Origin: Verrucomicrobiota bacterium
GTDB lineage: Bacteria > Verrucomicrobiota > Verrucomicrobiia > Opitutales > Opitutaceae
Length of the DNA: 51,421 nucleotides
Direction of reading: 5' to 3'
NCBI GenBank assembly: GCA_030605125.1
Contig: JAUWBD010000008.1
Coordinates: 1-51,421 of the forward strand
Positions 40,167 to 48,040 of this stretch are shown here, piece by piece. Within the stretch, counting starts at the first letter, position 1; every line of letters begins with the position of its first letter. The translations under genes were made by a program, and so were the position numbers. The notes under the pieces were generated by a model, which was not told where the DNA came from, did no database searches, and saw only the letters and a list, made by a program, of their open reading frames with translations.

Positions 40167-40961
40167 GTGAACGCCACCCTCCGCAATCTCCTCGTCAACA
40201 CCGCCTGTCTCGCCGTCGGCGTTCTTCTGTCGCTCGGCTTCTGGTCGATGCTCAGCGCCACCGTCGCCAAAGAGCTCCCCACGCCCGCCGCCACCTGGGA
40301 GGTCGCCAAGCCCTACATCGTCGAGCCCTTCGCCAAGCGCGGCGAGCAAGACCAGGGCATCCTCCGCCTCGTCGGCTACTCCCTCGGCCTCGTCGCCAAG
40401 GGCTACCTCATCGCCCTGATTGTCGGCACCCCGATCGGCTTCCTCCTCGGCCTCTCCAAGGGCTTCGCCCGCGTCTTCGATCCCATCGTCCAGGTCCTCC
40501 GTCCCGTCTCGCCCCTCGCCTGGCTCCCGCTCGGCATGGTGCTCTTCCTCAGCACCGGCCGCCAGGCGCTCGAGAACGGCGCGCTCTTCACCATCGCGAT
40601 CTGCGCCATGTGGCCGACCGTGCTCAACACCGCCGTCGGCGTCCGCGCCATCCCACAGGATTACCTGAATGTCGGCCGCGTGCTGAAGCTCTCCCGCATG
40701 AAGATGCTCTTCAAGATCATGGTCCCCGCGACGCTCCCCTACATGTTCACCGGCTTCCGTCTCTCGCTCGGCATCGCGTGGCTCGTGATTGTCGCCGCCG
40801 AGATGCTCACCGGCCGCACCGGCGTGGGCTCCTTCCTCTGGAACGAGTATAACAACGCCAACTACGGAAACATCATCTTCTCGATCCTCACCATCGGCGT
40901 CATCGGCTTCATCCTCGACCGCCTCATGAGCGTCGCCGAGTCCCGCTTTAAAACCGCCTGA
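40167..40961 (+). CDS. nrtB: nitrate ABC transporter permease
   Basis: 264 aa from the GTG at 40167; the in-frame ATG at 40068 would translate the hairpins, which is unlikely. Six TM segments with the inner-membrane component signature around [44 protein letters not shown] (EAA-type loop contacting the ATPases). It forms the inner-membrane channel for nitrate. It sits between nrtA and the first ATPase gene. Confidence 0.9.
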   Translation: MNATLRNLLVNTACLAVGVLLSLGFWSMLSATVAKELPTPAATWEVAKPYIVEPFAKRGEQDQGILRLVGYSLGLVAKGYLIALIVGTPIGFLLGLSKGFARVFDPIVQVLRPVSPLAWLPLGMVLFLSTGRQALENGALFTIAICAMWPTVLNTAVGVRAIPQDYLNVGRVLKLSRMKMLFKIMVPATLPYMFTGFRLSLGIAWLVIVAAEMLTGRTGVGSFLWNEYNNANYGNIIFSILTIGVIGFILDRLMSVAESRFKTA

Positions 40962-41013
40962 TGCCTTCATCACTCCCCTCTCTCCCATTCTTCCCATCCC
41001 CCTCCGGCCGCCC

Positions 41014-41901
41014 ATGAGCTTCCTCGAACTCCGACACGTCACCAAATCCTTCGGCGGCGCGCCCGTGCTCCACGACGTCAACCTCTCCCTCGTTGAGGGC
41101 GAATTCGTCGCCATCGTCGGCTACTCCGGCCAGGGCAAGACCACGCTCATGTCGCTCATCGCCGGCCTCCTGAAGCCCGACTCCGGCGAGATCCTCCTCG
41201 AGGGCAAACCCGTCTCCGGCCCCGGCCCCGACCGCGGTCTCGTTTTCCAAAACTACTCCCTGCTCCCCTGGCTCACCGTCGAGGAAAACATCTCTCTCGC
41301 CGTCGAATCCGTCTTCCCCGGGCAGTCGGCCGCCGAGCGCGCCGCCCACGTCGCCAAATACATCGCGATGGTGAAGCTCTCCCACGCCGCCGACCGCCTG
41401 CCGCGCCAACTCTCCGGCGGCATGCGCCAACGCGTCTCCGTGGCCCGCACCCTCGCGATGAACCCGCGGATTCTCCTGCTCGACGAGCCCCTCTCCGCGC
41501 TTGACGCCCTCACCCGCGCCACCCTCCAGGACGAGATCTCCGACATCTGGCTGTCCGACAAAAAGACCGTCATCCTCATCACCAACTCCGTGGACGAGGC
41601 GCTCTACCTCGCCGACCGCGTCATCCCCCTCACCCTCGGCCCCGGCGCCACCCTCGCCTCCCCGGTCACCGTGGATCTGCCGCGCCCGCGCGATCGCTCC
41701 ACCCTCAACCACGAGCCCGAGTTCAAACGCCTCCGCTCCCAGATCACCCAGACGCTCCTCGGCTACTCCGAGTCCCGCAAGACCACCGTCTCCCGCAAGC
41801 TCGTCTTGCCCGACATCCTCCCCGAGGACCTCGACCAGCCCCGCCGCAGCGGCCCCCCGCGCCGCCCCCACGAGATCAAACGCGAAAACGTATCCATTTA
41901 A
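41014..41901 (+). CDS. nrtC: nitrate ABC transporter ATPase, first copy
   Basis: 295 aa. Walker [10 protein letters not shown] near residue 38, Q-loop [14 protein letters not shown], signature [17 protein letters not shown], Walker [13 protein letters not shown] and the switch region (here [16 protein letters not shown], with Asn where the usual His sits). It lacks the NrtA-like C-terminal domain that cyanobacterial NrtC carries. It energises NrtB together with the second ATPase. The missing switch His suggests an asymmetric pair in which the other subunit does most hydrolysis (inference). Confidence 0.88.
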   Translation: MSFLELRHVTKSFGGAPVLHDVNLSLVEGEFVAIVGYSGQGKTTLMSLIAGLLKPDSGEILLEGKPVSGPGPDRGLVFQNYSLLPWLTVEENISLAVESVFPGQSAAERAAHVAKYIAMVKLSHAADRLPRQLSGGMRQRVSVARTLAMNPRILLLDEPLSALDALTRATLQDEISDIWLSDKKTVILITNSVDEALYLADRVIPLTLGPGATLASPVTVDLPRPRDRSTLNHEPEFKRLRSQITQTLLGYSESRKTTVSRKLVLPDILPEDLDQPRRSGPPRRPHEIKRENVSI

Positions 41902-41931
41902 AACTTACATCCTGCCACGCCCGCCTCCAAC

Positions 41932-41963
41932 CATTGGTCATTGGTCATTGGTCATTGGTCATT
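41932..41963. repeat. GGTCATT tandem repeat
   Basis: Four CATTGGT-type units (CATTGGTCATTGGTCATTGG and on) lie between the two ATPase genes, ending 8 bases before the next ATG. Confidence 0.85.
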
Positions 41964-41971
41964 TCCTCCTC

Positions 41972-42844
41972 ATGTCGTCTTTCCTCGAAATCTCCCGCCT
42001 CCACAAAACCTTCCCCACCCCCAAGGGCCCTCTCACGGTCGTGAAGGACTTCGACCTGAAGATCCGCAAGGGCGAGTTCATCGCCCTCATCGGACACTCC
42101 GGCTGCGGCAAATCCACCGTCCTCTCCATGATCGCCGGCCTCTCCGACGTCACCCTCGGCGGCATCATCCTCGCCGGCAAGGAGGTCACCAACGCCGGCC
42201 CCGACCGCGGCGTCGTTTTCCAGTCGCCCTGCCTCCTCCCCTGGTTCACCGCCTTCGAGAACGTCATGCTCGGCGTCAACCAGGTCTATTACACCGCCAG
42301 CAAGGAAGAGCGCCGCCAGATCGCCGAGTATTACCTCTCCGTCGTCGGCCTCGCCGACGCCATGCACAAGCGCCCCGGCGAGCTCTCCCAAGGCATGCGC
42401 CAGCGCTGCGGCATCGCCCGCGCCTTCGCCCTCAGCCCCAAGATGCTTCTCCTCGACGAGCCCTTCGGCATGCTCGACAACCTCACCAAGATGGAGCTCC
42501 AGGACGTCCTCCTCGACCTCTGGCAGCGCGACCAAAAGACCGCCCTCATCGTCACCCACGACGTGGACGAAGCCCTCTACCTCGCCGACCGCGTCGTCAT
42601 GATGACCGACGGCCCCGAGGCCACCGTGGGCGAGATTTTCGAGGTCCCCTTCGCCCGCCCTCGCGACCGCCGCGCGCTGCTCGAGGATCCCGCCTTCTAC
42701 GAGGCCCGCGAGCACCTGCTCCACTTCCTCAATCACCGCTCTCACGAACGCCCCGCCCGCCCGGAAGGCGAGCCCCCGGCCCCCAAGGTCAAGCCCCCCG
42801 CCACCGGCCTCCGCCGCTTCATGGGCGCCCTCGCCGCCGCCTAG
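41972..42844 (+). CDS. nrtD: nitrate ABC transporter ATPase, second copy
   Basis: 290 aa from the ATG at 41972. Walker [11 protein letters not shown]-loop [21 protein letters not shown], signature [17 protein letters not shown], Walker [13 protein letters not shown] and switch His in [16 protein letters not shown]. All hydrolysis residues are present. A proline-rich tail ends the protein. It works with NrtB and NrtC, giving an NrtABCD-like importer. Confidence 0.9.
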   Translation: MSSFLEISRLHKTFPTPKGPLTVVKDFDLKIRKGEFIALIGHSGCGKSTVLSMIAGLSDVTLGGIILAGKEVTNAGPDRGVVFQSPCLLPWFTAFENVMLGVNQVYYTASKEERRQIAEYYLSVVGLADAMHKRPGELSQGMRQRCGIARAFALSPKMLLLDEPFGMLDNLTKMELQDVLLDLWQRDQKTALIVTHDVDEALYLADRVVMMTDGPEATVGEIFEVPFARPRDRRALLEDPAFYEAREHLLHFLNHRSHERPARPEGEPPAPKVKPPATGLRRFMGALAAA

Positions 42845-42940
42845 CCACAGGCCCTCCCGACTCTCTCCCGAATCCTCAGCGCCCTCGTCGCATCCTCCCT
42901 TTTCTTTCCATTAATACGCTTCATTCTCCCGTCCACCACC

Positions 42941-44257
42941 ATGCCCACTGCTCATACTAACACCACCCGCCACGCCTCGCTGATCGCGAGCGTTCTCGCC
43001 CTCCTGGCCGCCGCCTCCACGGCTCCAGCCTTCGCCCAGACGCCCGCCGCCGCCACGACCGAGCCGGCCGCTCCCGCGTCCTTCCAAGACGCCCTCCTCA
43101 AGGGTAAGCCCTCCCTCAACGCCCGCCTCCGCTACGAGGCCGTTGACCAGGTCGGCCTCACCGACGCCGAAGCCCTCACCCTCCGCCTCCGCGCCGGCTA
43201 CACCACCGGCACCTACCACGGCTTCCAGGCCATGATCGAGGGCGAGGCGACTGTGCCCCTCGTCAAGGACTACTACGACGGCACCGGCACCAACTCCGAC
43301 AACTACGCCACCATCGCCGACCCCGAGATCTACGAGATCAACCAAGCCTGGCTCTCCTACACCTACGAGAAGACCAAGGCCACCCTCGGCCGCCAGCGCA
43401 TCGTCCTCGACAACGCCCGCTTCGTCGGCGACGTCGCCTGGCGCCAGAACCAGCAGACTTTCGACGCCGCCTTCATCCAGGATCGCTCGATCGACAAGCT
43501 CACCCTCACCTACGGCTACCTCACCCGCATCAACCGCGTCTTCGACGATCGCGGCAACACGCCGCCCGCCGCCCCGCAATACGACTGGCAGTCCGACTCC
43601 CACCTCATCAACGCCAGCTACGCCGGCCTCCCCTTCGGCACCCTCACCGGCTACGCCTACCTCCTCAACTTCGACGAGACCAGCGACGGCGCCGCCGCCA
43701 ACTCCACCCAGACCTACGGCCTCTCCCTCGCCGGCTCGCCCAAACTCACCGACGACGTCTCCCTCCTCTACCGCGCCGAATACGCCACCCAGTCCAACTA
43801 CCGCGCCAGCGCCCTCTCCTACGACGCCGACTACTACCTCGGCGAACTCGGCGCCCAGTTCCTCAAGAAATACAGCCTCTCCCTCGGCTACGAGGTCCTT
43901 GGCTCCGACGACGGCGCCGCCGCCTTCCGCACGCCCCTCGCCACGCTCCACGCCTTCAACGGCTGGGCCGACAAGTTCCTCGTCACGCCCAACGACGGCC
44001 TGCGCGATATCTACGTCAAAGCCACCGCCACCCTCCCCGCCAACCTCAGCTTCCTCGGCTTCTACCACTGGTTCAACGGCGACGACTCCGGCGACAAATT
44101 CGGCACCGAGCTCGATCTCCAGCTCACCTACAAGCTGAACAAAAACCTGAGCTTCACCGCCAAATCCGCCTTCTACCGCGGCGAGTCTTCCGCCCCCACC
44201 CCCGCGCTCCGCGCCGAAACCAACAAATACTGGCTCCAGGCCGACTACACCTTCTGA
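42941..44257 (+). CDS. outer-membrane porin, alginate-export-like
   Basis: 438 aa with a Sec signal peptide (SLIASVLALLAAASTAPAFAQ). The rest is beta-barrel-like: alternating aromatic strands and FQDALLKGKPSLNARLRYEAVDQ, EINQAWLSYTYEKTKATLGRQRI near the N-terminal half, ending in aromatic YWLQADYTF as outer-membrane proteins do. Its place between the nitrate transporter and nitrite reductase suggests it admits nitrate or nitrite. It is followed by a strong terminator. Confidence 0.85.
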   Translation: MPTAHTNTTRHASLIASVLALLAAASTAPAFAQTPAAATTEPAAPASFQDALLKGKPSLNARLRYEAVDQVGLTDAEALTLRLRAGYTTGTYHGFQAMIEGEATVPLVKDYYDGTGTNSDNYATIADPEIYEINQAWLSYTYEKTKATLGRQRIVLDNARFVGDVAWRQNQQTFDAAFIQDRSIDKLTLTYGYLTRINRVFDDRGNTPPAAPQYDWQSDSHLINASYAGLPFGTLTGYAYLLNFDETSDGAAANSTQTYGLSLAGSPKLTDDVSLLYRAEYATQSNYRASALSYDADYYLGELGAQFLKKYSLSLGYEVLGSDDGAAAFRTPLATLHAFNGWADKFLVTPNDGLRDIYVKATATLPANLSFLGFYHWFNGDDSGDKFGTELDLQLTYKLNKNLSFTAKSAFYRGESSAPTPALRAETNKYWLQADYTF

Positions 44258-44298
44258 GCCCACCTGGCATGGGCCTCCCGCCCATGATCCAGCCCCCC

Positions 44299-44325
44299 GC
44301 CCCGTCCACCCCGACGGGGCTTTTT
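44299..44325 (+). terminator. intrinsic terminator after the porin gene
   Basis: An 8-bp stem GCCCCGTC/GACGGGGC with a 6-base loop is followed by TTTTT. It separates the transporter/porin block from nirA. Confidence 0.88.
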
Positions 44326-44404
44326 CATCCCCGGCGCTCAATCGAAATTGCTCATCATCACGTCGCGTTTAATTCACCCAACAAATATCCCGCCGCGCCA
44401 TCCG

Positions 44405-44420
44405 TGGCACCGCCGGTGCT
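44405..44420 (+). promoter_or_regulatory. TGGCAC-N7-TGC element upstream of nirA
   Basis: TGGCACCGCCGGTGCT has GG and GC 10 bases apart and matches the sigma54 consensus better than the other two copies. It ends only 13 bases before the nirA ATG, so transcription would start almost at the ATG. It also contains a perfect palindrome (GCACCG-C-CGGTGC), so an operator is an alternative. Confidence 0.4.
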
Positions 44421-44432
44421 ATTCCCGCGGGC

Positions 44433-46214
44433 ATGTCCCTCGCCTTGCCCGAGCCGTCCGCGCCCGCTTCCGCCCCCTTCCGTCCCGACCAGAAGGAATA
44501 CCTCCAAGGCTTCTTCGCCGCCCTCGCCACCACCGGCCGTCTCGGCGCCCTTGCCGCCGGTGGAGGGACGCCGTCCCCGGCGTCCGCGCCCGCCGCCTCC
44601 GCCCCCGCCCTCTTCCACTCCACCCCCGTCGAAGACCTTTGCCAGCAGGAGAAATGGAAACACGCCGAGCACCCGCTCGACGGCTGGGAACGCCTCCTCG
44701 CCCACGCCTCCGCCGACAAGGCCCCCGACGCCGAGCACAACTACCGCTTCCGCTGGCACGGCCTCTTCCACGTCGCCCCCGCGCAGGAGAGCTTCATGCT
44801 CCGCCTCCGCCTGCCCGGCTGCGCGATCACCAGCCACCAGCTCCACGGCCTCGCCGACCTCGCCTCCACCCTCGCCGGCGGCTACGCCCACATCACCACC
44901 CGCGGCAACCTCCAGCTCCGCGAGATCAAGCCTCGCGACACCGTCCGCGTGCTCATGCGCCTCGCCGAGCTCGGCCTCAGCTCCCGCGGCTCCGGCGCCG
45001 ACAACCTCCGCAACATCACCGCCTCGCCCGACAGCGGCTTCGCGCCCGACGAGGTGCTCGACGTGCGCCCCTACGCGCTCGCCCTCCACCACTACGTCCT
45101 CAACCACCGCGACCTCTTCGACCTCCCGCGCAAGTTCAACATCTCCTTCGACAACGGCGGCAGCCTCTCCGTCGCCGCCGACACCAACGACATCGGCTTC
45201 ATCGCCACCCGCCTCCGCCCGTCCGCCGACTCCTCGGCTCCTCGTCCCCTCGACTCCTCGACTCCCCATTTCCGCGTCCTCCTCGGCGGCATCACCGGCC
45301 ACAAGGATTTCGCGCGCGACACCGGCCTCCTCCTCACCCCCGAGCAAGCCGTCCCCGTCGCCGTCGCCATGATGCGCGTCTTCATCGCCCACGGCGACCG
45401 CACCAACCGCAAAAAAGCCCGGCTCAAATACCTCCTCGAGGCCAAGGGCGTCGACTGGTTCCTCGCCGAGGCCGCCAAGCTCCTCCCCTTCCCCCTCGTC
45501 CGCGTTCCGCTCGAAGCCTGCGAGCCCCGCCGCCCCGTCGAGAAACACGCTTGGCTCGGCGCCCGCCGCCAACGAGAGGCCCACACCTACTCGCTCGGCG
45601 TCGGCGTGCCTGTCGGCCGCCTCACCCCGAAGCAGATGCATCGCCTCGCCGACCTCGCCGCGAACTACGGTCGCTCCGAGCTCCGCCTCACCGCCTGGCA
45701 AAACCTGCTCATCCCGCACCTACCCGAGGCCTTCCTGCCCACCGTGGAGCGCGCCGTGGTCAACATGGGCCTCTACCACGAAGCCTCGCTCGCCACCGGC
45801 GGCATCATCGCCTGCACCGGCAGCTGGGGCTGCAAGTATGCCTCGGCGGACACCAAAGCCCACGCTCTCGACCTCATCAAGCGCCTCTCCTCGCGCATCG
45901 AGATCGATCAGCCGGTCAACATCCACCTCACCGGTTGCGCCCACAGCTGCGCCCAGCACTACGCCGGCGACATCGGCTTCATCTCCACCAAGCTCGCCGA
46001 CGGCACCCCTGGCTACCACATGGTCCTCGGCGGCGGCATGGACCACGAGCAAGGCATCGCCCGCGAAATCCTGAAAGGCGTCCCCGCCACGGAGCTCCTC
46101 GACACCGTCGTCCGCGTCCTCGGCGCCTGGCAAAAACACCGCCAGCGCGGCGAGACCTTCGTCCAGTGGACCCGCCGCCACGAAGTGAAACGGCTCCAGG
46201 AACTCCTCAGCTAA
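44433..46214 (+). CDS. nirA: NirA-family assimilatory nitrite reductase (sirohaem/4Fe-4S)
   Basis: 593 aa. Two ferredoxin-like half-domains and two sirohaem/4Fe-4S domains: YAHITTRGNLQLREIKP, RGSGADNLRNITASP, RSELRLTAWQNLLIPHL. The cluster cysteines are in ACTGSWGCKYA and LTGCAHSCAQHYAGDIGFI (C-x5-C and C-x3-C). It reduces nitrite to ammonium in the cytosol. Two peptides coincide with repeat DNA: GGTPSPASA near residue 46 and DSSAPRPLDSSTP near residue 269. It heads a block with the CysJ-like flavoprotein. A sulfite reductase role is less likely given nitrate genes on both sides. Confidence 0.88.
   Translation: MSLALPEPSAPASAPFRPDQKEYLQGFFAALATTGRLGALAAGGGTPSPASAPAASAPALFHSTPVEDLCQQEKWKHAEHPLDGWERLLAHASADKAPDAEHNYRFRWHGLFHVAPAQESFMLRLRLPGCAITSHQLHGLADLASTLAGGYAHITTRGNLQLREIKPRDTVRVLMRLAELGLSSRGSGADNLRNITASPDSGFAPDEVLDVRPYALALHHYVLNHRDLFDLPRKFNISFDNGGSLSVAADTNDIGFIATRLRPSADSSAPRPLDSSTPHFRVLLGGITGHKDFARDTGLLLTPEQAVPVAVAMMRVFIAHGDRTNRKKARLKYLLEAKGVDWFLAEAAKLLPFPLVRVPLEACEPRRPVEKHAWLGARRQREAHTYSLGVGVPVGRLTPKQMHRLADLAANYGRSELRLTAWQNLLIPHLPEAFLPTVERAVVNMGLYHEASLATGGIIACTGSWGCKYASADTKAHALDLIKRLSSRIEIDQPVNIHLTGCAHSCAQHYAGDIGFISTKLADGTPGYHMVLGGGMDHEQGIAREILKGVPATELLDTVVRVLGAWQKHRQRGETFVQWTRRHEVKRLQELLS
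44562..44588. repeat. intragenic GGTPSPASA repeat, copy in nirA
   Basis: The same 27-bp palindromic unit as in ileS (32781), identical over its length and in the same reading frame. Confidence 0.9.
45228..45267. repeat. CTCCTCGACTCC-type repeat inside nirA
   Basis: GACTCCTCGGCTCCTCGTCC and CTCGACTCCTCGACTCC are the same units as in the cox operon spacers. They are translated in-frame as DSSAPRPLDSSTP in a probable surface loop. Confidence 0.85.
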
Positions 46215-46262
46215 GCTCCGGCTGCGCGCCTTCTTTCTCTCTCCTAATCTTTTTCCTTTTCC

Positions 46263-47978
46263 ATGTCCGCTCCCGTCATTCCCGATACCGCGCCTTTCAC
46301 GCCTGATCAACGCGCCTGGCTCACCGGCTTCCTCGCCGGCCTTTTTGGAGGGACGCCGTCCTCGGCGTCCGCGCCCGCGTCCGCCGCCCCCGCCGCCCTG
46401 ACGCCGCTCACGATCCTCTACGCCACCCAGACCGGCACCGCCGAGAGCCTCGCCAAAAAAGCCGCCAAGCTCGCCGGTTCCCGTGGTTTTGCCCCCGCGA
46501 TCCTCGACGTCGCCACCGTATCCGCGGAATCGCTACAAGCCCACTCCAACCTCCTCTTCATCACCTCCACCTACGGCGACGGCGAGCCGCCCGACAGCGC
46601 CAAGGCTCTCCACGCCGCCCTCGCCGCCGATTCGGCGCCCGCCCTCGCCTCTGTCCGCTACTCCGTCTGCGCTCTTGGCGACACCAACTACACCCTCTTC
46701 TGCCAGGCCGGGAAAGACTTCGACACCTACCTTGAGAAGCGCGGCGCCCGCCGCGTCCACCCCCGCGCCGACTGCGACACCGACTACGACGCCCCCTTCG
46801 ACACCTGGCTCCAGTCCGCCCTCTCGGCCTTCGGCTCCGCCCCGTCGTCCGACCATTCGTCATTCGACATTCGTCATTCGTCATTACCGGCGCCGACCTC
46901 CGACGCCGCGTATTCCAAGTCCACCCCCTACGCGGCGCCGGTGGTTTCCGTCCGTCCCCTCAACGCCCCCGGTTCCGCCAAAGAGGTCAATCACGTCGAG
47001 TTCGACCTCTCCGCCGCCGGTCGCTCGCTCGCCTACGAAGCCGGCGACGCCCTTGGCGTCGTCCCGCAAAACTGCCCGCAACTCGTCGCCGACATTCTTG
47101 CCGCCCTCGGCGCCGACGGCGAGGAAGCCGTCTCCACCCCGGCTGGCGAACTCCCCCTCCGCCGCGCCCTCACCGAGCACTTCGACCTCGGCAAGCCCCC
47201 CGCTCCTCTCCTCGCCGCCCTCGGCCTTTCCGCCACCACCCCGCCGCCCCACGACCTCCTCGACGCCCTCCGCGCCGCGCCCACCAAGCCAAGTGTCACC
47301 AATCTGGTGACACTTTGTAAAAGGCTCCAACCCCGCCTTTACTCCATCAGCAGCTCGCCGAAGGCCCACCCCGGCCAAGTGCACCTCACCGTCGGCGCCG
47401 TCCGCTACGAACTTGGCGGCCGCGCGCGCAAAGGCGCCTGCTCCACCTTCCTCGCCGAGCGCGCCCTCGCCCTCGGCAAGGTGGGCGTTTTTGTCCACTC
47501 CAACAAAGCCTTCCGCCCGCCCGCCGACCCCACGCTCCCGATGATCATGGTCGGGCCCGGCACCGGCATCGCGCCCTTCCGCGCCTTCCTCCAAGAGCGC
47601 GCCGCCACCGGCGCTCCCGGCAAGAACTGGCTCTTCTTCGGCGACCAAAAAGCCGCCACCGACTTCCTCTATGCCGACGAGCTCCACGCTCTCCGCGCCT
47701 CGGGCGTGCTCACCCGCCTCGACCTCGCCTTCAGCCGCGACCAACCGGAAAAGATCTACGTCCAGCACCGCATGATCGAGCACGACCGCGAGATCTTCGC
47801 CTGGCTCGAGCAGGGAGCGCACTTCTACGTCTGCGGCGACGCCTCTCGCATGGCCAAGGATGTCGACGCCGCGCTCCACCAGATCATCGAGCGCGCCGGC
47901 GGCCGCAGCCCCGCCGAAGCCGCCGCCTACGTGCAGTCCCTAAAAGCCGCGAAACGCTACCAACGCGACGTCTACTGA
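46263..47978 (+). CDS. CysJ-like diflavin reductase, probable NirA electron donor
   Basis: 571 aa. The flavodoxin domain (about residues 45-190) has LTILYATQTGTAESLA and TSTYGDGEPPDSAK; the FAD domain has LQPRLYSISSSPKAHPGQVHLTV; the NADP domain has MIMVGPGTGIAPFRAFLQER and YVCGDASRMAKDVDAAL; the C-terminus is AKRYQRDVY. It moves electrons from NADPH through FAD and FMN. Beside nirA it most likely feeds nitrite reduction; sulfite reductase is the alternative. Three repeat-derived peptides sit in linkers: GGTPSSASA, SDHSSFDIRHSSL and SVTNLVTL. Confidence 0.88.
   Translation: MSAPVIPDTAPFTPDQRAWLTGFLAGLFGGTPSSASAPASAAPAALTPLTILYATQTGTAESLAKKAAKLAGSRGFAPAILDVATVSAESLQAHSNLLFITSTYGDGEPPDSAKALHAALAADSAPALASVRYSVCALGDTNYTLFCQAGKDFDTYLEKRGARRVHPRADCDTDYDAPFDTWLQSALSAFGSAPSSDHSSFDIRHSSLPAPTSDAAYSKSTPYAAPVVSVRPLNAPGSAKEVNHVEFDLSAAGRSLAYEAGDALGVVPQNCPQLVADILAALGADGEEAVSTPAGELPLRRALTEHFDLGKPPAPLLAALGLSATTPPPHDLLDALRAAPTKPSVTNLVTLCKRLQPRLYSISSSPKAHPGQVHLTVGAVRYELGGRARKGACSTFLAERALALGKVGVFVHSNKAFRPPADPTLPMIMVGPGTGIAPFRAFLQERAATGAPGKNWLFFGDQKAATDFLYADELHALRASGVLTRLDLAFSRDQPEKIYVQHRMIEHDREIFAWLEQGAHFYVCGDASRMAKDVDAALHQIIERAGGRSPAEAAAYVQSLKAAKRYQRDVY
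46347..46373. repeat. intragenic GGTPS(P/S)ASA repeat, copy in the cysJ-like gene
   Basis: Same unit as at 32781 and 44562 with one change in the loop (TCCT for TCCC), same frame, translated GGTPSSASA before the flavodoxin domain. Confidence 0.9.
46851..46885. repeat. intragenic SDHSSxDIRHSS repeat, copy in the cysJ-like gene
   Basis: A 35-bp unit beginning GACCATTCGTCATTC, made of ATTCGTC steps, in the linker after the flavodoxin domain. It is 34/35 identical to 48347-48381 and in the same frame. Confidence 0.92.
47291..47315. repeat. perfect 10-bp inverted repeat inside the cysJ-like gene
   Basis: AAGTGTCACC-AATCT-GGTGACACTT encodes SVTNLVTL, just before the FAD motif. The core matches the ispE-leader palindrome at 25454. 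Confidence 0.8.
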
Positions 47979-47983
47979 GCGAT

Positions 47984-48028
47984 GAGACCATAGGTCCTAT
48001 AAGACCCATAGGACCTATAGGTCCCATA
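47984..48028. repeat. ATAGGTCCTATAAGACC palindromic repeat
   Basis: CATAGGTCCTATAAGACC, then CATAGGACCTATAGGTCC: iterated, partly self-complementary units filling the spacer between the CysJ-like and FeS/DmsC genes. Confidence 0.8.
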
Positions 48029-48040
48029 CCCACCCGCCCC

